Part shown: positions 52,927-64,000 of the stretch, one piece after another
Layout of the letters: each line of letters opens with the position of its first letter
Numbering within the stretch: the first letter of the stretch is position 1
Assembly (NCBI RefSeq): GCF_019710475.1
Contig: NZ_JAJFAX010000001.1
Location: 434,001-498,000, forward strand
Length of the DNA: 64,000 nt
DNA from: Glycomyces sp. TRM65418
GTDB lineage: Bacteria; Actinomycetota; Actinomycetes; Mycobacteriales; Micromonosporaceae
Direction: 5' to 3'
Notes under the pieces: model-generated
Seen by the model: the letters and a program-made list of their open reading frames with translations, nothing else
Told to the model about the DNA's origin: nothing
Database searches by the model: none
Program-made: the position numbers and the translations under genes

Positions 52927-55263
52927 GTGGCTCAAGCTATCGATCAACGCATCGCCGAAGAACTCTCGGTCGGCGCCCATCAAGTCCGCGCGGCCGTCGC
53001 CCTGCTCGACGACGGCTCCACCGTTCCGTTCATCGCCCGGTACCGCAAGGAGGCCACCGGGGGCCTCTCCGACGAGCAGCTGCGCGGCCTCGAAGAGCGC
53101 CTCGGCTACCTGCGGGAATTGGAGGCCCGCCGCAAGGCGGTGCTCGAATCCATCGGCGAGCAGGGCAAACTCACCGATGCGCTCGCCGCGCAGATCGAGG
53201 CCGCGGACACCAAGGCCCGACTCGAAGACCTCTACGCGCCCTTCAAGGTCAAGCGCCGCACCAAGGCGCAGATCGCCCGCGAGGCCGGTCTGGAGCCGCT
53301 CGCGGATCTGCTGCTGAGTGATCCCTCACAGCATCCGGAGACCGCTGCGGCGGGCTTCCTCAACCCCGAGGCGGAGGTCGACGACGCGGCCGCCGCGCTC
53401 GCCGGGGCCCGCGCGATCCTCACCGAGCGCTTCAGCGAGGACGCCGACCTCATCGGCGACCTGCGCGAACGCATGTGGCGGCGAGGCCGGCTGGTGTCGC
53501 GAGTGCGCGACGGCGCGGAGGAGAAGGGCGCGAAGTTCTCGGACTACTTCGACTTCGCCGAGACGTTCACCACGCTCCCCTCGCACCGGGTCCTCGCGCT
53601 CATGCGCGGCGAGAAGGAAGAGGTGCTCTCGCTTTCCCTGGAACCCGGCGAATCGGAGGCGGACGGGGCCGACTGCGAGGCCGTCATCGCGGCCAAGTTC
53701 GGCGTCCGGGACGAGGGCCGGCCGGCCGACGCGTGGCTCGCCAAGACCGTCTCGTGGGCCTGGCGCACCCGCATCCTCGTCAAGCTCGGCGTGGACCTGC
53801 GGATGCGGCTGTGGCAGCTCGCCGAGGACGAGGCCGTCAAGGTCTTCGCCGCGAACCTCAAGGACCTGCTGCTGGCGGCCCCGGCCGGGCCGAAGACGGT
53901 GCTGGGCCTCGACCCGGGCTACCGCACCGGCGTCAAAGTGGCCGTCGTCGACCCCACGGGCAAGGTCCTCGACGCCACCGCGATCTACCCGCACCAGCCC
54001 CAGAACCAGTGGGACGCCTCGCTCGCGACCCTCGGTGCGCTCGTCGAGAAGCACGGCGTGCAGCTCATCGCCATCGGCAACGGCACCGCCTCGCGGGAGA
54101 CCGACAAGCTGGCCGCCGACCTCATCAAGGCGTACACCGCCGCGGGCGGCGGGGAGCTGGCGAAGATCGTGGTCTCCGAGGCCGGGGCCTCGATCTACTC
54201 GGCCTCCGCGTACGCCACCAAGGAGCTCCCGGGCATGGACGTGTCCCTGCGCGGAGCCGTCTCGATCGCCCGGCGGCTCCAGGACCCGCTCGCCGAACTC
54301 GTCAAGATCGAGCCGAAGCACATCGGCGTCGGCCAGTACCAGCACGACCTCACTGAGTCGAAACTCACCAAATCCCTTGAGGCCGTAGTCGAAGACGCCG
54401 TGAACGCCGTGGGCGTGGACCTGAACACCGCCTCGGTGCCGCTGCTGTCGCAGGTCTCGGGCCTCTCCGAGAGCGTGGCCGCGAACATCGTGGCGTACCG
54501 CGACGAGCACGGCCGCTTCCCGGACCGCAAGGCCCTGCTGAGCGTTCCCCGCCTGGGCCCCAAGGCCTTCGAGCAGGCCGCCGGGTTCCTCCGGGTGCCG
54601 GGCGGGGCGAACCCGCTCGACGCTTCCGCGGTCCACCCCGAGGCCTACCCGGTCGTGGAGCGGATCCTGGCCGCCACCGGCGCGCCGATCGGCGGGCTCG
54701 TGGGCGACGCGAAGACCCTTCGCAAACTCAAGCCCGGCGATTTCGCCGACGACCGCTTCGGCGTCCCCACGGTCTCCGACATCCTCGCCGAACTGGAGAA
54801 GCCCGGCCGCGACCCGCGCCCGGAGTTCAAGGCCGCCACCTTCAAGGAGGGCGTGGAGAAGGTCTCGGACCTCCAGCCGGGGATGCTCCTCGAAGGGGCC
54901 GTGACGAACGTCGCGGCGTTCGGCGCGTTCGTCGACATCGGCGTCCACCAGGACGGCCTGGTGCACATCTCCGCGCTCGCGAACCGGTACGTCGAGGACC
55001 CGCGCGAGATCGTCAAACCCGGCGACGTGGTCAAGGTGAAGGTGCTCAGCGTCGACCTGCAGCGCCAGCGCATCGCGCTGACCATGCGGCTGGACGACGA
55101 ACCCGAAGCCGGCGGCGCCGAGCCGCGCGGCGGCAGGGGCAAGGGCCAGGGCAAGGGCGGCAAGGGGAACGGCCGGCAGCAGCCGCGCCAGCGCGGCGGC
55201 CAGCAGGCGGCCCCGCAGAGCGCGATGGCCGAGGCGCTGCGCCGGGCCGGGCTCACGAAGTGA
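52927..55263 (+). CDS. tex: Tex-family RNA-binding protein
   Basis: Cytosolic RNA-binding protein (Tex, Spt6-like) of 778 residues. The Tex N-terminal region (about 1-190, FIARYRKEATGGLSDEQLRG) precedes a YqgF/RNase-H-like domain (about 320-450, TVLGLDPGYRTGVKVAVVDP), helix-hairpin-helix repeats (about 490-560) and an S1 domain (about 650-720, GMLLEGAVTNVAAFGAFVDI and GVHQDGLVHISALAN). A Gly/Lys/Arg/Gln tail ends the protein. GTG 52927 is chosen because the -10-like CAGAAT (52915-52920) ends 6 nt upstream, so the transcript is probably leaderless. Confidence 0.94.
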   Translation: MAQAIDQRIAEELSVGAHQVRAAVALLDDGSTVPFIARYRKEATGGLSDEQLRGLEERLGYLRELEARRKAVLESIGEQGKLTDALAAQIEAADTKARLEDLYAPFKVKRRTKAQIAREAGLEPLADLLLSDPSQHPETAAAGFLNPEAEVDDAAAALAGARAILTERFSEDADLIGDLRERMWRRGRLVSRVRDGAEEKGAKFSDYFDFAETFTTLPSHRVLALMRGEKEEVLSLSLEPGESEADGADCEAVIAAKFGVRDEGRPADAWLAKTVSWAWRTRILVKLGVDLRMRLWQLAEDEAVKVFAANLKDLLLAAPAGPKTVLGLDPGYRTGVKVAVVDPTGKVLDATAIYPHQPQNQWDASLATLGALVEKHGVQLIAIGNGTASRETDKLAADLIKAYTAAGGGELAKIVVSEAGASIYSASAYATKELPGMDVSLRGAVSIARRLQDPLAELVKIEPKHIGVGQYQHDLTESKLTKSLEAVVEDAVNAVGVDLNTASVPLLSQVSGLSESVAANIVAYRDEHGRFPDRKALLSVPRLGPKAFEQAAGFLRVPGGANPLDASAVHPEAYPVVERILAATGAPIGGLVGDAKTLRKLKPGDFADDRFGVPTVSDILAELEKPGRDPRPEFKAATFKEGVEKVSDLQPGMLLEGAVTNVAAFGAFVDIGVHQDGLVHISALANRYVEDPREIVKPGDVVKVKVLSVDLQRQRIALTMRLDDEPEAGGAEPRGGRGKGQGKGGKGNGRQQPRQRGGQQAAPQSAMAEALRRAGLTK

Positions 55264-55268
55264 CCGCG

Positions 55269-55296
55269 GGAGCGCCCGGCCGGGGCCGGGCGCTCC
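55269..55296 (+). terminator. Terminator of tex
   Basis: Thirteen-bp perfect arms (55269-55281, 55284-55296) with a 2-nt loop, 5 nt after the tex stop. Confidence 0.8.
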
Positions 55297-55312
55297 GCTT
55301 AGGCTGGGAGTC

Positions 55313-56455
55313 GTGCTGCACCGCTTCGCCGTCAAACGGATCGACCTCGTCGTGGGGCTCGTCAACGCGGTCGTGGTCGTGGCGTGGACGATGCTGCAGT
55401 GGGTGCTGCACATCCGCGACAACCAGGGCCTGAGCGAGTCGCTGGCGTGGACGGCGATGGCGGTCTCGGTCGTCGTGCTGTTCTGGCGCAGCTCGTTCCC
55501 GCTCGCGGTCACGCTCGTGACGCTGGCCTGCACGGTCGTGTACTACCCGGCGTCCTCGACGGACGGGCCGATGCTCTCGGGCTTCGTGGTCGCGTTGTAC
55601 ACGCTCGCGGCGCTGGGGCGGCTGATGGCGGCGGGAGCGATCGCGGTGGGCACGTTCCTGCTGGTGGTGGTCTCGGAGGTCATCGCTGACTTCGCGCACA
55701 TGTCGCCGAGCGAGACGTTCATGCTCAGCGGTTGGATCGTCGCCGTCCCGGCCATCGGGGCCATCGTGGCGAGCAACCGGCGGATCCGGGCCGAGACGGC
55801 GGTGGCGCTCCAGGAGACGCAGCGGCGCAGCGCGGCCGAGGAGCGGCTGCGGATCGCGCGGGAGCTGCACGACGCGGTGGGGCACCACCTGTCGCTCATC
55901 AACGTCCAGACGGCGGCGGCCCTGCGGAAGCTGAAGAAGAACCCCGCGTTCGCGACCGAGGGAACGCTCCGGATCATCGACGAGACGAGCCGGTCGTCCC
56001 TGCGGGAGCTGCGGGCGATGGTCGGGGTGCTGCGCGAGCGCGGGGAGGACTCGCCGACGGGCCCCGGGCCGACCCTGGAGCAGCTGCCTTCGCTCGTGGA
56101 GGCGGCGCGCGCTTCGGGCCTGCAGGTCGAGCTGCGCGTGGACGGACGGGCGGAGCTGCCGGTGGCGGTGGACGCGGCGGCGTACCGGGTGGTGCAGGAG
56201 TCGCTGACGAACGTGCTGCGGCACGCGAAGGCGAAGCGGGTGCAGGTGAAGGTGGTGATCGGGACTTCGACGCTCGCGGTCGCGGTGGCCGACGACGGCG
56301 CGGGCGAGGCCAGGCGCGGCAACGGGCCCGGGAACGGTCTGACGGGGATGCGCGAGCGCGCCGAGAGCCTCGGCGGTACCTTCAACGCGGGGCCGCGCGA
56401 CGACGGCGGCTTCTTGGTCGAGGCCACGTGGCCGTTGCAGGTGGAGGCGCCGTGA
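55313..56455 (+). CDS. Sensor histidine kinase (HisKA_3 type)
   Basis: Deduced 380 residues. Four or five membrane helices in the first 150 residues (LVVGLVNAVVVVAWTMLQWV and others), then RIARELHDAVGHHLSLINVQ with the phospho-accepting His, and a HATPase domain with QESLTNVLRHAKA (N box), ADDGAG (G1) and GNGLTGMRERAESLGG (G2). GTG 55313 follows a -10-like TAGGCT (55300-55305) by 7 nt. Its stop overlaps the response regulator start by 4 nt (GTGA), so the pair is translationally coupled. Confidence 0.94.
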   Translation: MLHRFAVKRIDLVVGLVNAVVVVAWTMLQWVLHIRDNQGLSESLAWTAMAVSVVVLFWRSSFPLAVTLVTLACTVVYYPASSTDGPMLSGFVVALYTLAALGRLMAAGAIAVGTFLLVVVSEVIADFAHMSPSETFMLSGWIVAVPAIGAIVASNRRIRAETAVALQETQRRSAAEERLRIARELHDAVGHHLSLINVQTAAALRKLKKNPAFATEGTLRIIDETSRSSLRELRAMVGVLRERGEDSPTGPGPTLEQLPSLVEAARASGLQVELRVDGRAELPVAVDAAAYRVVQESLTNVLRHAKAKRVQVKVVIGTSTLAVAVADDGAGEARRGNGPGNGLTGMRERAESLGGTFNAGPRDDGGFLVEATWPLQVEAP

Positions 56456-57126
56456 TCCGGGTGATGCTGGTGGACGATCAGCGGTTGGTGCGGGCGGGGT
56501 TCGCCTCGATCCTCGGCGACGAGGACGACATCGAGCTGGTCGCCGAGGCGAGCAACGGGGCCGAGGCCCTGGAGCTGGCCCGCCGGCACCGTCCCGACGT
56601 GGCGCTCATGGACATCCGCATGCCGGACATGGACGGGCTGGAGGCGACCGAGCGGATCGGGCGGGACCCGAAGCTCGACGGCGTCAAGGTGGTGATCCTG
56701 ACGACGTTCGACGAGGACGACTACGTGTACCGGGCGCTGCGCGCCGGGGCGAGCGGGTTCCTCGTCAAGGACACCGACCCCGACGAGCTGCTCCACGCGA
56801 TCCGGGTGGTCGCGGCGGGCGAGGCGCTGATCTCGCCGAAGGTGACGCGGCGGCTCATCGGCGAGTTCGCCGGGAGGATCGCCCGGCCGGAGCCGAGCCC
56901 GAAGCTGAACGCGCTGACCGAGCGCGAGACCGAGGTGCTCAAACTCGTGGCGACGGGTATGAGCAACGACGAGATCGCCGGGAGCCTGTTCCTCTCCCCC
57001 GCGACGGCGAAGACGCACGTCAGCCGCATCATGTCGAAGCTCTCGGCGCGCGACCGGGCGCAGCTCGTGGTCACCGCGTACGAGTCGGGCCTGGTGCGGC
57101 CCACCTGGACCGACGGCGAATCGTAG
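56452..57126 (+). CDS. NarL/LuxR-type response regulator
   Basis: Deduced 224 residues. Receiver domain (1-120): MLVDDQRLV, phospho-acceptor Asp in ALMDIRMPDMDG, and LVKDTDPDE with the conserved Lys. LuxR helix-turn-helix at about 155-215 (LTERETEVLKLVATGMSNDE, SPATAKTHVSRIMSKLSARD). GTG 56452 overlaps the kinase stop. Followed 137 bp later by an MMPL transporter gene, the probable target. Confidence 0.95.
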   Translation: MIRVMLVDDQRLVRAGFASILGDEDDIELVAEASNGAEALELARRHRPDVALMDIRMPDMDGLEATERIGRDPKLDGVKVVILTTFDEDDYVYRALRAGASGFLVKDTDPDELLHAIRVVAAGEALISPKVTRRLIGEFAGRIARPEPSPKLNALTERETEVLKLVATGMSNDEIAGSLFLSPATAKTHVSRIMSKLSARDRAQLVVTAYESGLVRPTWTDGES

Positions 57127-57263
57127 GCGGGCGCCGCCGCGACGTGGACGGCGGCGTGCGACCGGGGAGGTACGCCCGGAAGCGTCCTGACGCCTGGGGT
57201 GTACGGCGATCTCGGTTGCTGAGGTGATGCGGCCGGGGCCGCCTGTCGCCCATAGTCGTCGGC

Positions 57264-59393
57264 ATGGAACCACACCTTGCCGCAAAGCCCTCCGCGATGG
57301 CGCGGCTGTCCGGTTGGACGCAGCGCCGCCCCCTCATCGCGCTTTTCATCTGGGTCCTCGTGTTCGCCGGCGCCATCGGGGCGTCCGCCGCGGTCGGCTC
57401 GGCCTTCGAAGACGACAACACCATGCCCGGCACCGAATCGCAGGAGCTGTCCGACCTGCTCGACGAGCGCGCGCCCGACGCGAACGACAGCACCGTGCAG
57501 GTCGTCTTCGCCGCCGACGACGTGGCGGCCGAACGGACCCGCATCGAGGGCTTCCTCGCCGACCTGGCCGACGAGCCCGGGATCGCGGGCGTGAACGACC
57601 CCTTCGCCGAGTACGGGGCCGTCAGCGAGGACGGCACGGTCGGCTATGCCACCGCGGTCTTCGACGGGACCACCGCGCAGGCCGGCGACCTGATCGCCAA
57701 GGCCGAGGCGGCCTCGGGCGACGGCGTGGCGTTCGCGCTCGGCGGCGACGCCGTTCGCGAGGCCGGTGAAGGCGGCGGCGGCGCGGCCGAGGGCATCGGG
57801 ATGCTCGCGGCGCTGGTGATCCTCGTGCTCATGTTCGGGTCCCTGCTGGCCGCGAGCGTCCCGCTCATCACCGCGGTCTTCGCCGTGGGCACCGCGTTCT
57901 GCCTGTCGATGCTGGTATCGCATGTGGTCACACTGCCGACGTTCCTGGCACCGATCATGTTCCTCATCGGCTTCGGCGTCGGCGTGGACTACGCGCTGCT
58001 GATCTTCGCCCGCTTCCGCTCCGAGCTGATGGGCGGCGCGAGCCGCAAGGCGGCCGCCGCGACGGCGCTCGACACCGCCGGCCGCTCGGTGCTGTTCGCC
58101 GGCTCGGTGGTCATCGTGGCGCTCATGGGCCTGTTCGCGCTCGGCCTGGGCTCGCTCCAGGCGGTCGCCATCGCGGTGGCGCTCACCGTCCTCGTGACGA
58201 TGCTCGCTTCGGTGACGCTGCTCCCGGCGCTGCTGGCCCTGTTCGGCAGGCGGATCGAGCGGTCCGTGCGCAAGAGGGCCGCCAAGGCGAGGCGCGCGCC
58301 CGGCTCGCGCTGGGTGGGCTGGTCGCGGTTCGTGGAGCAGCGCGCCTGGCTCGCGATCATCATCGTGACGGCCGGACTCGCCGCGCTCGCGGCGCCGCTG
58401 GCGGACCTGCGCCTGGGCTTCGCCGACGCGGGCACCGACGCGGAGGGCACGACCGGCCGCGAGGCGTACGACCTGCTCTCCGAGGGATTCGGGGAGGGCT
58501 TCAACGGCCCGCTCATGGTCGTCACCGACGGCACCGAGGCCGAGGCGACCGCCGCGTACACCGCCATCGACGCGCTCGACACGGTCGAGCAGGTGTCGCC
58601 GCCGTTCCCGATCGGCGCGGACCTGTGGATGTCCACCGTGGTCGGCACCGCCGGGCCGGCCGACGAGGCCACCGTCGACCTCGTCCACGAACTGCGCGAC
58701 GACGTGCTGGACGAGGTCGAGGGCGAGCAGCTGGTCGGCGGCTCGACGGCCGCCGCGATCGACTTCAGCGACATCATGATCGAGAAGGCGCCGCTGTTCC
58801 TGCTGTTCGTGGTGGGACTGTCCCTCCTCCTGCTGATGGTCGTGTTCCGCTCGATCCTGATCCCGGTCAAGGCCGCGATCCTCAACCTGCTGACGATCGG
58901 CGCGAGCCTCGGCGTGGTCGCGTGGATCTTCCAGGAGGGCGCGTTCGGCGTCCCGGCGGGCCCGGTCGAGGCGTTCGTGCCGGTGATGGCGTTCGCGATC
59001 ATCTTCGGCCTGTCGATGGACTACGAGGTGTTCCTCATGTCGCGGATGCGGGAGGAGTACCTGCGCACGGGCGACGCCCGGGACGCGGTCCGCCGCGGTC
59101 TGGCCTCCACGGGCGGCGTGGTGACCGCCGCGGCGGCGATCATGATGGCGGTCTTCGGATCGTTCATCCTCGACGACGCGCGCCTGCTCCAGCAGTTCGG
59201 CATCGGCATGGCGGTGGCGATCTTCATCGACGCGTTCGTCATCCGCTGCCTGCTGGTCCCGGCGATCATGAAGGTCATGGGCCGGGCGGCCTGGTGGATG
59301 CCGAAGGGCCTCGACAAGGTCCTGCCGCACCTGACCGTCGAACCCGAGCCCGAGCCGCAGCGGGCCGCTCGGGAACCGGTCGAGGTCCACTGA
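57264..59393 (+). CDS. MMPL/RND-family transporter
   Basis: Deduced 709 residues, the normal size for actinobacterial MMPL exporters of lipids and drugs. Two halves of about six membrane helices each are separated by large extracytoplasmic loops. MFLIGFGVGVDYALLIFARF and IFGLSMDYEVFLMSRMREEY are the two conserved GxxxD/DY-E-L-type helix-4 motifs with the proton-relay Asp and Tyr. ATG 57264 follows GTCGTCGGC with no strong Shine-Dalgarno. The upstream two-component system likely controls it. Confidence 0.93.
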   Translation: MEPHLAAKPSAMARLSGWTQRRPLIALFIWVLVFAGAIGASAAVGSAFEDDNTMPGTESQELSDLLDERAPDANDSTVQVVFAADDVAAERTRIEGFLADLADEPGIAGVNDPFAEYGAVSEDGTVGYATAVFDGTTAQAGDLIAKAEAASGDGVAFALGGDAVREAGEGGGGAAEGIGMLAALVILVLMFGSLLAASVPLITAVFAVGTAFCLSMLVSHVVTLPTFLAPIMFLIGFGVGVDYALLIFARFRSELMGGASRKAAAATALDTAGRSVLFAGSVVIVALMGLFALGLGSLQAVAIAVALTVLVTMLASVTLLPALLALFGRRIERSVRKRAAKARRAPGSRWVGWSRFVEQRAWLAIIIVTAGLAALAAPLADLRLGFADAGTDAEGTTGREAYDLLSEGFGEGFNGPLMVVTDGTEAEATAAYTAIDALDTVEQVSPPFPIGADLWMSTVVGTAGPADEATVDLVHELRDDVLDEVEGEQLVGGSTAAAIDFSDIMIEKAPLFLLFVVGLSLLLLMVVFRSILIPVKAAILNLLTIGASLGVVAWIFQEGAFGVPAGPVEAFVPVMAFAIIFGLSMDYEVFLMSRMREEYLRTGDARDAVRRGLASTGGVVTAAAAIMMAVFGSFILDDARLLQQFGIGMAVAIFIDAFVIRCLLVPAIMKVMGRAAWWMPKGLDKVLPHLTVEPEPEPQRAAREPVEVH

Positions 59394-59406
59394 CCGAAAC
59401 GGGAAA

Positions 59407-59445
59407 CCGTTGCGGCCCCGGCGCATCGCGCCGGGGCCGCAACGG
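59407..59445. terminator. Bidirectional terminator
   Basis: Perfect 18-bp arms (59407-59424, 59428-59445) with ATC loop, between the convergent MMPL and toxin genes. Confidence 0.85.
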
Positions 59446-59448
59446 GCT

Positions 59449-59772
59449 TCAGGCTAGGAGACCGAGATACCGAACGACAGCGTATTCGACCTGTTCCATG
59501 TCCTCCCGATTCAGAAAATCGACGAGGTCGCCGGTGACGTACTGCGTGTCGATGGTCCGCATCTGGTCGACCAGCATCCGAGTCGATCGTCCCGCGACCA
59601 CCGCTTCGGGACGGAAGGCCGACGCCTGCGCGCTGGTGGAGGTCGGGACGACAGTGACGGTGCTCCAGCGCTCATGCTGGGCGCTCAACATCAGACCGAG
59701 GCGCCTACCGCGCTGCTCGTGACCGCGTTTGGCATCGCCGAAGTCGACGGGATAGACCGCGCCACGGATCAC
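59449..59772 (-). CDS. MazF/PemK-family toxin
   Basis: Deduced 107 residues. The SH3-like mRNA interferase fold: IRGAVYPVDFGDAKRGHEQR (with the usual GxVYxVDFG opening), RRLGLMLSAQHERWSTVTVV, PTSTSA and the closing VDQMRTIDTQYVTGDL (VDQ-R-x-D catalytic region). MazF enzymes cut mRNA at short motifs. The ATG overlaps the antitoxin stop by 4 nt, the usual antitoxin-first order. Confidence 0.92.
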   Translation of the reverse strand: MIRGAVYPVDFGDAKRGHEQRGRRLGLMLSAQHERWSTVTVVPTSTSAQASAFRPEAVVAGRSTRMLVDQMRTIDTQYVTGDLVDFLNREDMEQVEYAVVRYLGLLA

Positions 59773-60038
59773 CGGTCGGTGTCCTTGCGAGAAGCGACGA
59801 CCACATCGGTGCCGACGACGCGAATATTGCCGTCTTCGTCGTATTCCCAGGCATCGGGCTCGTCCGAGAGGTCCTCAAGTGCCAGGCGCGCCATGTCGGC
59901 GCGCGCCTGCTCCTCCCAGGCGAGCCGTTCGAGGCTGCGCAGGCCTCGACGAAGCACGTCAGAGGTGCTCTCGCCTTCGCGCTTGAAATGTTCGATGATC
60001 CGTTCGTCATCGTCCGTGGGCCGGAATCCGATAGCCAT
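59769..60038 (-). CDS. Antitoxin of the MazF-type pair
   Basis: Deduced 89 residues. A short ribbon-helix-helix-like N-terminus (AIGFRPTDDDERIIEHFKRE) and a helix SDVLRRGLRSLERLAWEEQA are followed by an acidic tail (DLSDEPDAWEYDEDGNIRVV) that should wrap around and block the toxin. ATG 60038 is chosen: TACAAT ends 7 nt upstream and the longer in-frame start lies within the operator. First gene of the operon. Confidence 0.88.
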   Translation of the reverse strand: MAIGFRPTDDDERIIEHFKREGESTSDVLRRGLRSLERLAWEEQARADMARLALEDLSDEPDAWEYDEDGNIRVVGTDVVVASRKDTDR

Positions 60039-60046
60039 GCCCCTGA

Positions 60047-60054
60047 TTGTACAA
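60047..60054. promoter_or_regulatory. Toxin-antitoxin promoter with palindrome TTGTACAA
   Basis: On the minus strand TACAAT is the -10 box, ending 7 nt from the antitoxin ATG. The 8-bp palindrome TTGTACAA is centred on it, and a related half-site TTCGACAA lies about 8 bp further upstream. This suits binding by the ribbon-helix-helix antitoxin and autoregulation. Confidence 0.6.
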
Positions 60055-60121
60055 CATTTGTCGAACACGCTGGTGGCGCTCTTGTCGCGTCGTCGTACTC
60101 AAGACCGCTGAGCGGCGACGA

Positions 60122-60147
60122 AGGGGCCCGCGTCGACGCGGGCCCCT
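60122..60147 (-). terminator. Terminator after argH
   Basis: Perfect zero-spacer 26-bp palindrome (13-bp arms meeting between 60134 and 60135), 11 nt past the argH stop. Confidence 0.75.
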
Positions 60148-60157
60148 GTCGCCTCGG

Positions 60158-63323
<3,166 letters not shown>

Positions 63324-63376
63324 CGGCGTTCACTCCGGTTCGGGGAAGGCGAGCGCAGCGAGCCGGCTTGGCCACA

Positions 63377-63395
63377 GTGGGCGCGCAGCGCCCAC
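63377..63395. other. Intercistronic hairpin between argF and argR
   Basis: Eight-bp arms (63377-63384, 63388-63395) with GCA loop in the 118-nt argF-argR spacer. May be a processing or partial termination site; no gene lies here. Confidence 0.45.
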
Positions 63396-63441
63396 CATGT
63401 CGGGTGGGGGCGGGCGACGGGCGGGCGCGACGGGTGTGGGC

Positions 63442-64000
63442 TCATGACGGCTCTCCCACGAGCCGGGCGAGGAGCGCCTTCTGGGCGTGGAGCCGGTTCT
63501 CGGCCTGGTCGAACACCCGCGACCGGGGGCCGTCCATGACCTCGTCCGTGATCTCCTCGCCCCGGTGGGCCGGGAGGCAGTGGAGGACGATCGCGTCGTC
63601 GGCCGCGTGGGCGAGCAGGTCGCCGTTGAGCTGGTACGGGCGCAGCTCGGCGAGGCGCTGCTCGCCGTCGGTCATGCCCATCGAGACCCACGCGTCGGTG
63701 GAGACCACGTCCGCGCCCGCCACGGCCTCGACCGGGTCGGCGGTGACGGTGACCGATCCGCCGGTGGCGGCGTTGATCGCGGCGGCGCGGGCCAGGACCT
63801 CGTCCGCGGGCCGGTAGCCCTCGGGGGCGCCGATCCGGACGTGCATCCCGGCCATCGAGCAGGCGATGACGGTGGAGTTGCCCATGTTGAACGCGGCGTC
63901 GCCGACGTAGGCGAGGGTCGTGCCCTTGAGCGGCCGGTGCTCGGCGACGGTCTGGAGGTCGGCGAGGAGCTGGCAGGGGTGCCAGCCGTCGGTGAGGGCG
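63442..64000 (-). CDS. argF: Ornithine carbamoyltransferase (partial, N-terminus off the right edge)
   Basis: About 186 C-terminal residues are visible; the full protein is about 310. Carbamoylates ornithine to citrulline. The signature HCLPAHRGEEIT (Cys-Leu-Pro ornithine-binding loop) and FDQAENRLHAQKALL are diagnostic. WHPCQLLADLQTVAEH, the substrate-binding HPCQ motif, is near the window edge, and VSMGMTDGEQRL contains the SMG loop. Heads the arg operon in this window. Confidence 0.97.
   Translation of the reverse strand, partial: ALTDGWHPCQLLADLQTVAEHRPLKGTTLAYVGDAAFNMGNSTVIACSMAGMHVRIGAPEGYRPADEVLARAAAINAATGGSVTVTADPVEAVAGADVVSTDAWVSMGMTDGEQRLAELRPYQLNGDLLAHAADDAIVLHCLPAHRGEEITDEVMDGPRSRVFDQAENRLHAQKALLARLVGEPS

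Overview
This window is a chromosomal segment of a high-GC Gram-positive actinomycete. The evidence is very high GC with strong third-position GC bias, many GTG starts and apparently leaderless mRNAs, an SsgA/SsgB-type sporulation cell-division protein (30690-31124), a RamB-like regulator beside aceA/aceB, and a UdgX-type DNA glycosylase. The ssgB-like gene points to a morphologically complex, spore-forming lineage such as Glycomyces or the Micromonospora and Streptomyces groups; I cannot fix the genus. I see no rRNA, CRISPR array, insertion sequence, prophage or large biosynthetic (PKS/NRPS) locus.

Layout. 1-4298: glyoxylate-shunt genes aceB (cut by the left edge) and aceA, with a divergent RamB-like regulator. 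4461-7783: an EHN-type epoxide hydrolase and a divergent WYL regulator, a truncated alpha/beta-hydrolase remnant and a secreted protein. 8082-13067: an SDR/TetR divergent pair, a glyoxalase-fold protein with an AraC regulator, and a UvrA-like ABC ATPase. 13167-17796: acyl desaturase, a two-component system, an SDR and a small secreted protein. 18001-30287: a block of sugar genes described below. 30690-36053: ssgB, ackA, pta and a citrate synthase. 36339-39726: a PASTA-domain protein, a small membrane protein, and an MFS exporter with its TetR regulator. 39830-52793: tRNA-Gly, tandem GNAT acetyltransferases, an ArsR-like regulator, phosphoketolase, an APH-type kinase, PspA with a TPM-domain membrane protein, a CIRCE-controlled Hsp20, UdgX, a methyltransferase and a tRNA Cys-Val-Gly cluster. 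52927-59393: Tex, then a two-component system followed by an MMPL transporter. 59449-60038: a MazF-type toxin-antitoxin pair. 60158-64000: argH, argG, argR and argF (cut by the right edge).

The most interesting system is the 18001-30287 block. It encodes an apparently complete route to an ADP-heptose (GmhA isomerase, HldE kinase/nucleotidyltransferase, and a GmhB phosphatase fused to a GT2 glycosyltransferase), two GT9 heptosyltransferase-like enzymes, a NodU/CmcH-type carbamoyltransferase, an SDR, three further glycosyltransferases and possibly an O-methyltransferase. Four of the junctions are 4-nt or 10-nt overlaps, so the core is one translationally coupled operon. No HldD epimerase is visible. 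The reasonable inference is a heptose-containing, possibly carbamoylated, surface glycan or glycoconjugate in an organism that has no LPS.

A second theme is two-carbon metabolism. The glyoxylate shunt, a RamB-like regulator, Pta-AckA, a citrate synthase and phosphoketolase lie within 45 kb, so acetyl-phosphate, acetate, acetyl-CoA and malate fluxes are encoded close together. Several regulator genes carry clear palindromes at their own promoters (8846-8864, 37433-37475, 41428-41453, 60047-60054), and a CIRCE element precedes hsp20 (49772-49798).
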